Source of the DNA: Diadema setosum | Taxonomy: Eukaryota > Echinodermata > Echinoidea > Diadematoida > Diadematidae | NCBI GenBank assembly: GCA_033980235.1 | Contig: CM067075.1 | Location: 32,043,385-32,107,384, forward strand | Direction of reading: 5' to 3' | DNA length: 64,000 nucleotides | Shown here: positions 61,935-64,000 of the stretch, piece by piece | Layout: the number at the start of each line of letters is the position of its first letter | Position numbering within the stretch: the stretch's first letter is position 1 | The notes under the pieces: model-generated | What the model was told of the DNA's origin: nothing | What the model saw: only the letters and a program-made list of their open reading frames with translations | The model's database searches: none | Translations under genes and position numbers: made by a program

Positions 61935-62045
61935 AACATTCGAAATAACGAACATTTTAAGAACATACTAAATTGCAAACTTTATTGCATTTTCGGAATT
62001 ATTAACCTTCGGAATAACAAGCCTTTAATTGGAATAACGAACTGC
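61935..62045. repeat. Diverged TTCGGAATAACGAACC word cluster
   Basis: Contains TTCGAAATAACGAAC, CCTTCGGAATAACAAG and GGAATAACGAACTG. Confidence 0.6.
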
Positions 62046-63420
62046 TATATAACAATCAGCTCGGAAATTAAAGAAAAAAAGTGAAACATACCCCTATACT
62101 CCAATTCCGGTATATACTTATATTTTTCAATTCAAATAAAAAAAAATCAGATTTCAATTCAAATTTCAATTCAAATTTTTTATTTCATTTTTCGAAAAGA
62201 ACATATATATATATAGACATTTCACTTTCTTTGGTAACAGAGAGTAAGGTTTCATAAGCAAAACAAAGTAAACTGAGAAGAGTATGAAATAATCGTGGAA
62301 CCTTGTAGTATACGTTGTCATGAAAACTGAGTGATGAAAATGAAATAACAATACGCAAACTTCGAAAAATGGAGGGACTTACTAAAAAGACAAAGTTTGT
62401 AGAATGTGGGCCCCTCAGGTGCAGAATGTCAATAGAAAAATGAGTCAATGCACAAAGTGAAAAAAAAAAAGGTCTGAAAAAAAAAAGGTCTAGAAGCCCA
62501 CTATAAAAGACTGAGTAACAAACAGTCATCACATACACACATGCCAATGAACATTAAATGAAACTGGAACAACAATGAAACTATTAATAGCCGCAAGCAA
62601 CAAAAATAGTGACACAACGATGACATTATAGAGCATATAAGTTGTGATCAATTATTAACAGACATATTACTATTTAGATTTTAACGCACAAGCAGAAAAC
62701 CCCATCATTCTTAAAAAAAACACGCAATAACTGCACGTCAAACAACCTACGAAAGATAGCCATTTTACGCGGCGTACAGTAGTATAGATGTTATGTGCAA
62801 TTAAGAATTATCCGATCCCGCCCTCTCTTGCTTGTCAAAAAAAAAGCAAAAAGAAGAAAAAAAGAATCATCATATGATATAGATACGGCTATTACACTTG
62901 GCCCTTTGAGTCTGCGAAACACATCAAAATAAACGGAAATATCCAAAAACGTGTACTGCACTGCAATGTTCTAGAACCACAAAATGATGTTGAGAACAGA
63001 CGTGAAACTCTTATTGATTGTAATGCCCGACACTCACGGCCCCGTTGCTAGAAACTCAAATTGATTGATTGAAATTTAAACGCAACTTCACGTAAAACTC
63101 AAGTTAAGTATCGCTCGCAAATTGCGTTTGATTCCTGTGTTCTGTTGCTAGAAGAAACTTGCGTTTGATTGCTGTTAATCAGTCAGATGTAAATCATTGT
63201 GGTCGAGGATAGTCTGAAATTAGCCGAAATAAATCCCTGCAAAAGCAAGCGCATTGTGTATGCATCGCAACAAGGGGTGGGGTAAGTACGCTAAAATACG
63301 CAAATGTGTGTCAAATACCTTGAATAATGAAGTATTACAAAATGGTTCTTTAGGATCAAAATGGCAAGGATACCTCAATATGCGCAAAATGTGCTTGTAG
63401 GCCTACAGGGAATAACTCAC

Positions 63421-63466
63421 GTTCATCATGTCGACTTCCATCCCAGAAAAGCACATTCTGCGACAT
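63421..63466 (-). CDS. Candidate first coding exon, MSQNVLFWDGSRHDE
   Basis: ATG at 63466 opens 15 codons plus one base ending at a strong donor (GAAC|GTGAGT). The frame is open upstream to a TAA without another ATG, as for a 5' UTR plus first exon. The product is unknown; the remainder of any such gene would lie at lower coordinates but was not found before 58.2 kb. Confidence 0.25.
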
Positions 63467-63739
63467 GACGTTGAAATCAACAAGTGGGACTATAAGAGGG
63501 TCGTCTGAAGCTGTGGGGAGTTCGTTGGCAAGGAATTTTGCGATCGCGTTTATCAAAGTACAGCGTGTAGTTTACACTTCGAATAATTACTGACACGTGT
63601 GAATTACGAGATGTTTTCTACATAAGTTTAATAGTAAAATACTCTGCTACGGGGGGGGGGGGGGGGGAATTGCTAATTATGATAGAAAGTGTATGCTGGG
63701 TTGTCATCGCAAGGTCGCCCACACGCAGCATTATTATAC

Positions 63740-64000
63740 TAGGCCTGCAGACGATGGCCAAAAAGTGGCTTAAAAAAGACTCAACTGGCAACTATCGTAT
63801 AACAAGCAAATTTTAACTTTTTTAAAAAGTATACATCCTGACAATATCCCACGTGAAATTTACCCAAAAAAATCTAATCGGAACATGCTCAAATGACGTC
63901 ATCAAAATGGCCTCTTAAGAACTGTAATTTTGCCAGAGTAATTGTCACTTCGACATCTGTAATAATAAAAATGGAATATTTCGGAAAGGAAGTAATTCTA
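63740..64000. mobile_element. End of a second copy of the 6.2-kb TIR transposon
   Basis: The 261 bases to the window edge are the reverse complement of the right end at 49999-50259, with only about two mismatches seen by eye. The element runs off the window. The 3 bases before it (TAC) differ from the TTA flank of the first copy. Confidence 0.9.

Larger units (their letters stand above)
58801..63420. other. Intergenic, repeats only
   Basis: Homopolymer runs of G, C and A, the 103-bp duplication, the family B MITE, the inverting word array and the foldback MITE. No coding evidence. Confidence 0.65.

Overview
This is a gene-poor, AT-rich, repeat-dense animal nuclear window. Spliceosomal introns (GT..AG), a tRNA-derived SINE, many miniature inverted-repeat elements and long introns rule out a prokaryote. 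I infer a marine invertebrate deuterostome, most likely an echinoderm, from the overall repeat style and the vertebrate-like ACMSD protein. Species assignment from sequence alone is not possible.

Best-supported gene: a complete minus-strand ACMSD gene (aminocarboxymuconate-semialdehyde decarboxylase, kynurenine/NAD branch point). It has eight coding exons between 58220 and 32177. Every splice junction has GT/AG ends and every codon phase matches, giving 389 residues. All the metal and active-site residues known from the human enzyme are present at a constant offset of +2. Intron 1 is about 19 kb and is packed with mobile elements.

Second gene: a minus-strand three-exon model (24244 to 19608) for a 204-residue secreted protein that resembles a Reeler domain and ends in a seven-arginine run. 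It is phase-consistent but less certain than ACMSD.

Third: a plus-strand ORF (11475-12584, 369 aa) in locally GC-richer DNA, coding for a basic, largely disordered protein I do not recognise. Weaker candidates are two phase-matched minus-strand exons at 27127-28113, a transmembrane micro-ORF at 9067-9168, isolated exon-like stretches at 56731-56795 and 63421-63466, and a signal-peptide-like ORF at 30132-30242.

Layout: 1-9 kb intergenic with short tandem repeats and a SINE remnant; 9-13 kb micro-ORF and the 369-aa gene; 13-19.6 kb intergenic, including a TTAA-flanked MITE; 19.6-24.3 kb Reeler-like gene; 24.3-32 kb repeats and candidate exons; 32.2-58.2 kb ACMSD; 58.2-64 kb intergenic repeats, ending inside a second copy of a large transposon.

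The most unusual content is the mobile DNA inside ACMSD intron 1. One 6.2-kb element (44049-50259) has long terminal inverted repeats and an interior made of tandem repeats; a near-identical end of another copy starts at 63740. A 2.1-kb element (52795-54909) has the same architecture and a 14-base motif recurring about every 187 bp. Several elements elsewhere in the window are flanked by TTAA.
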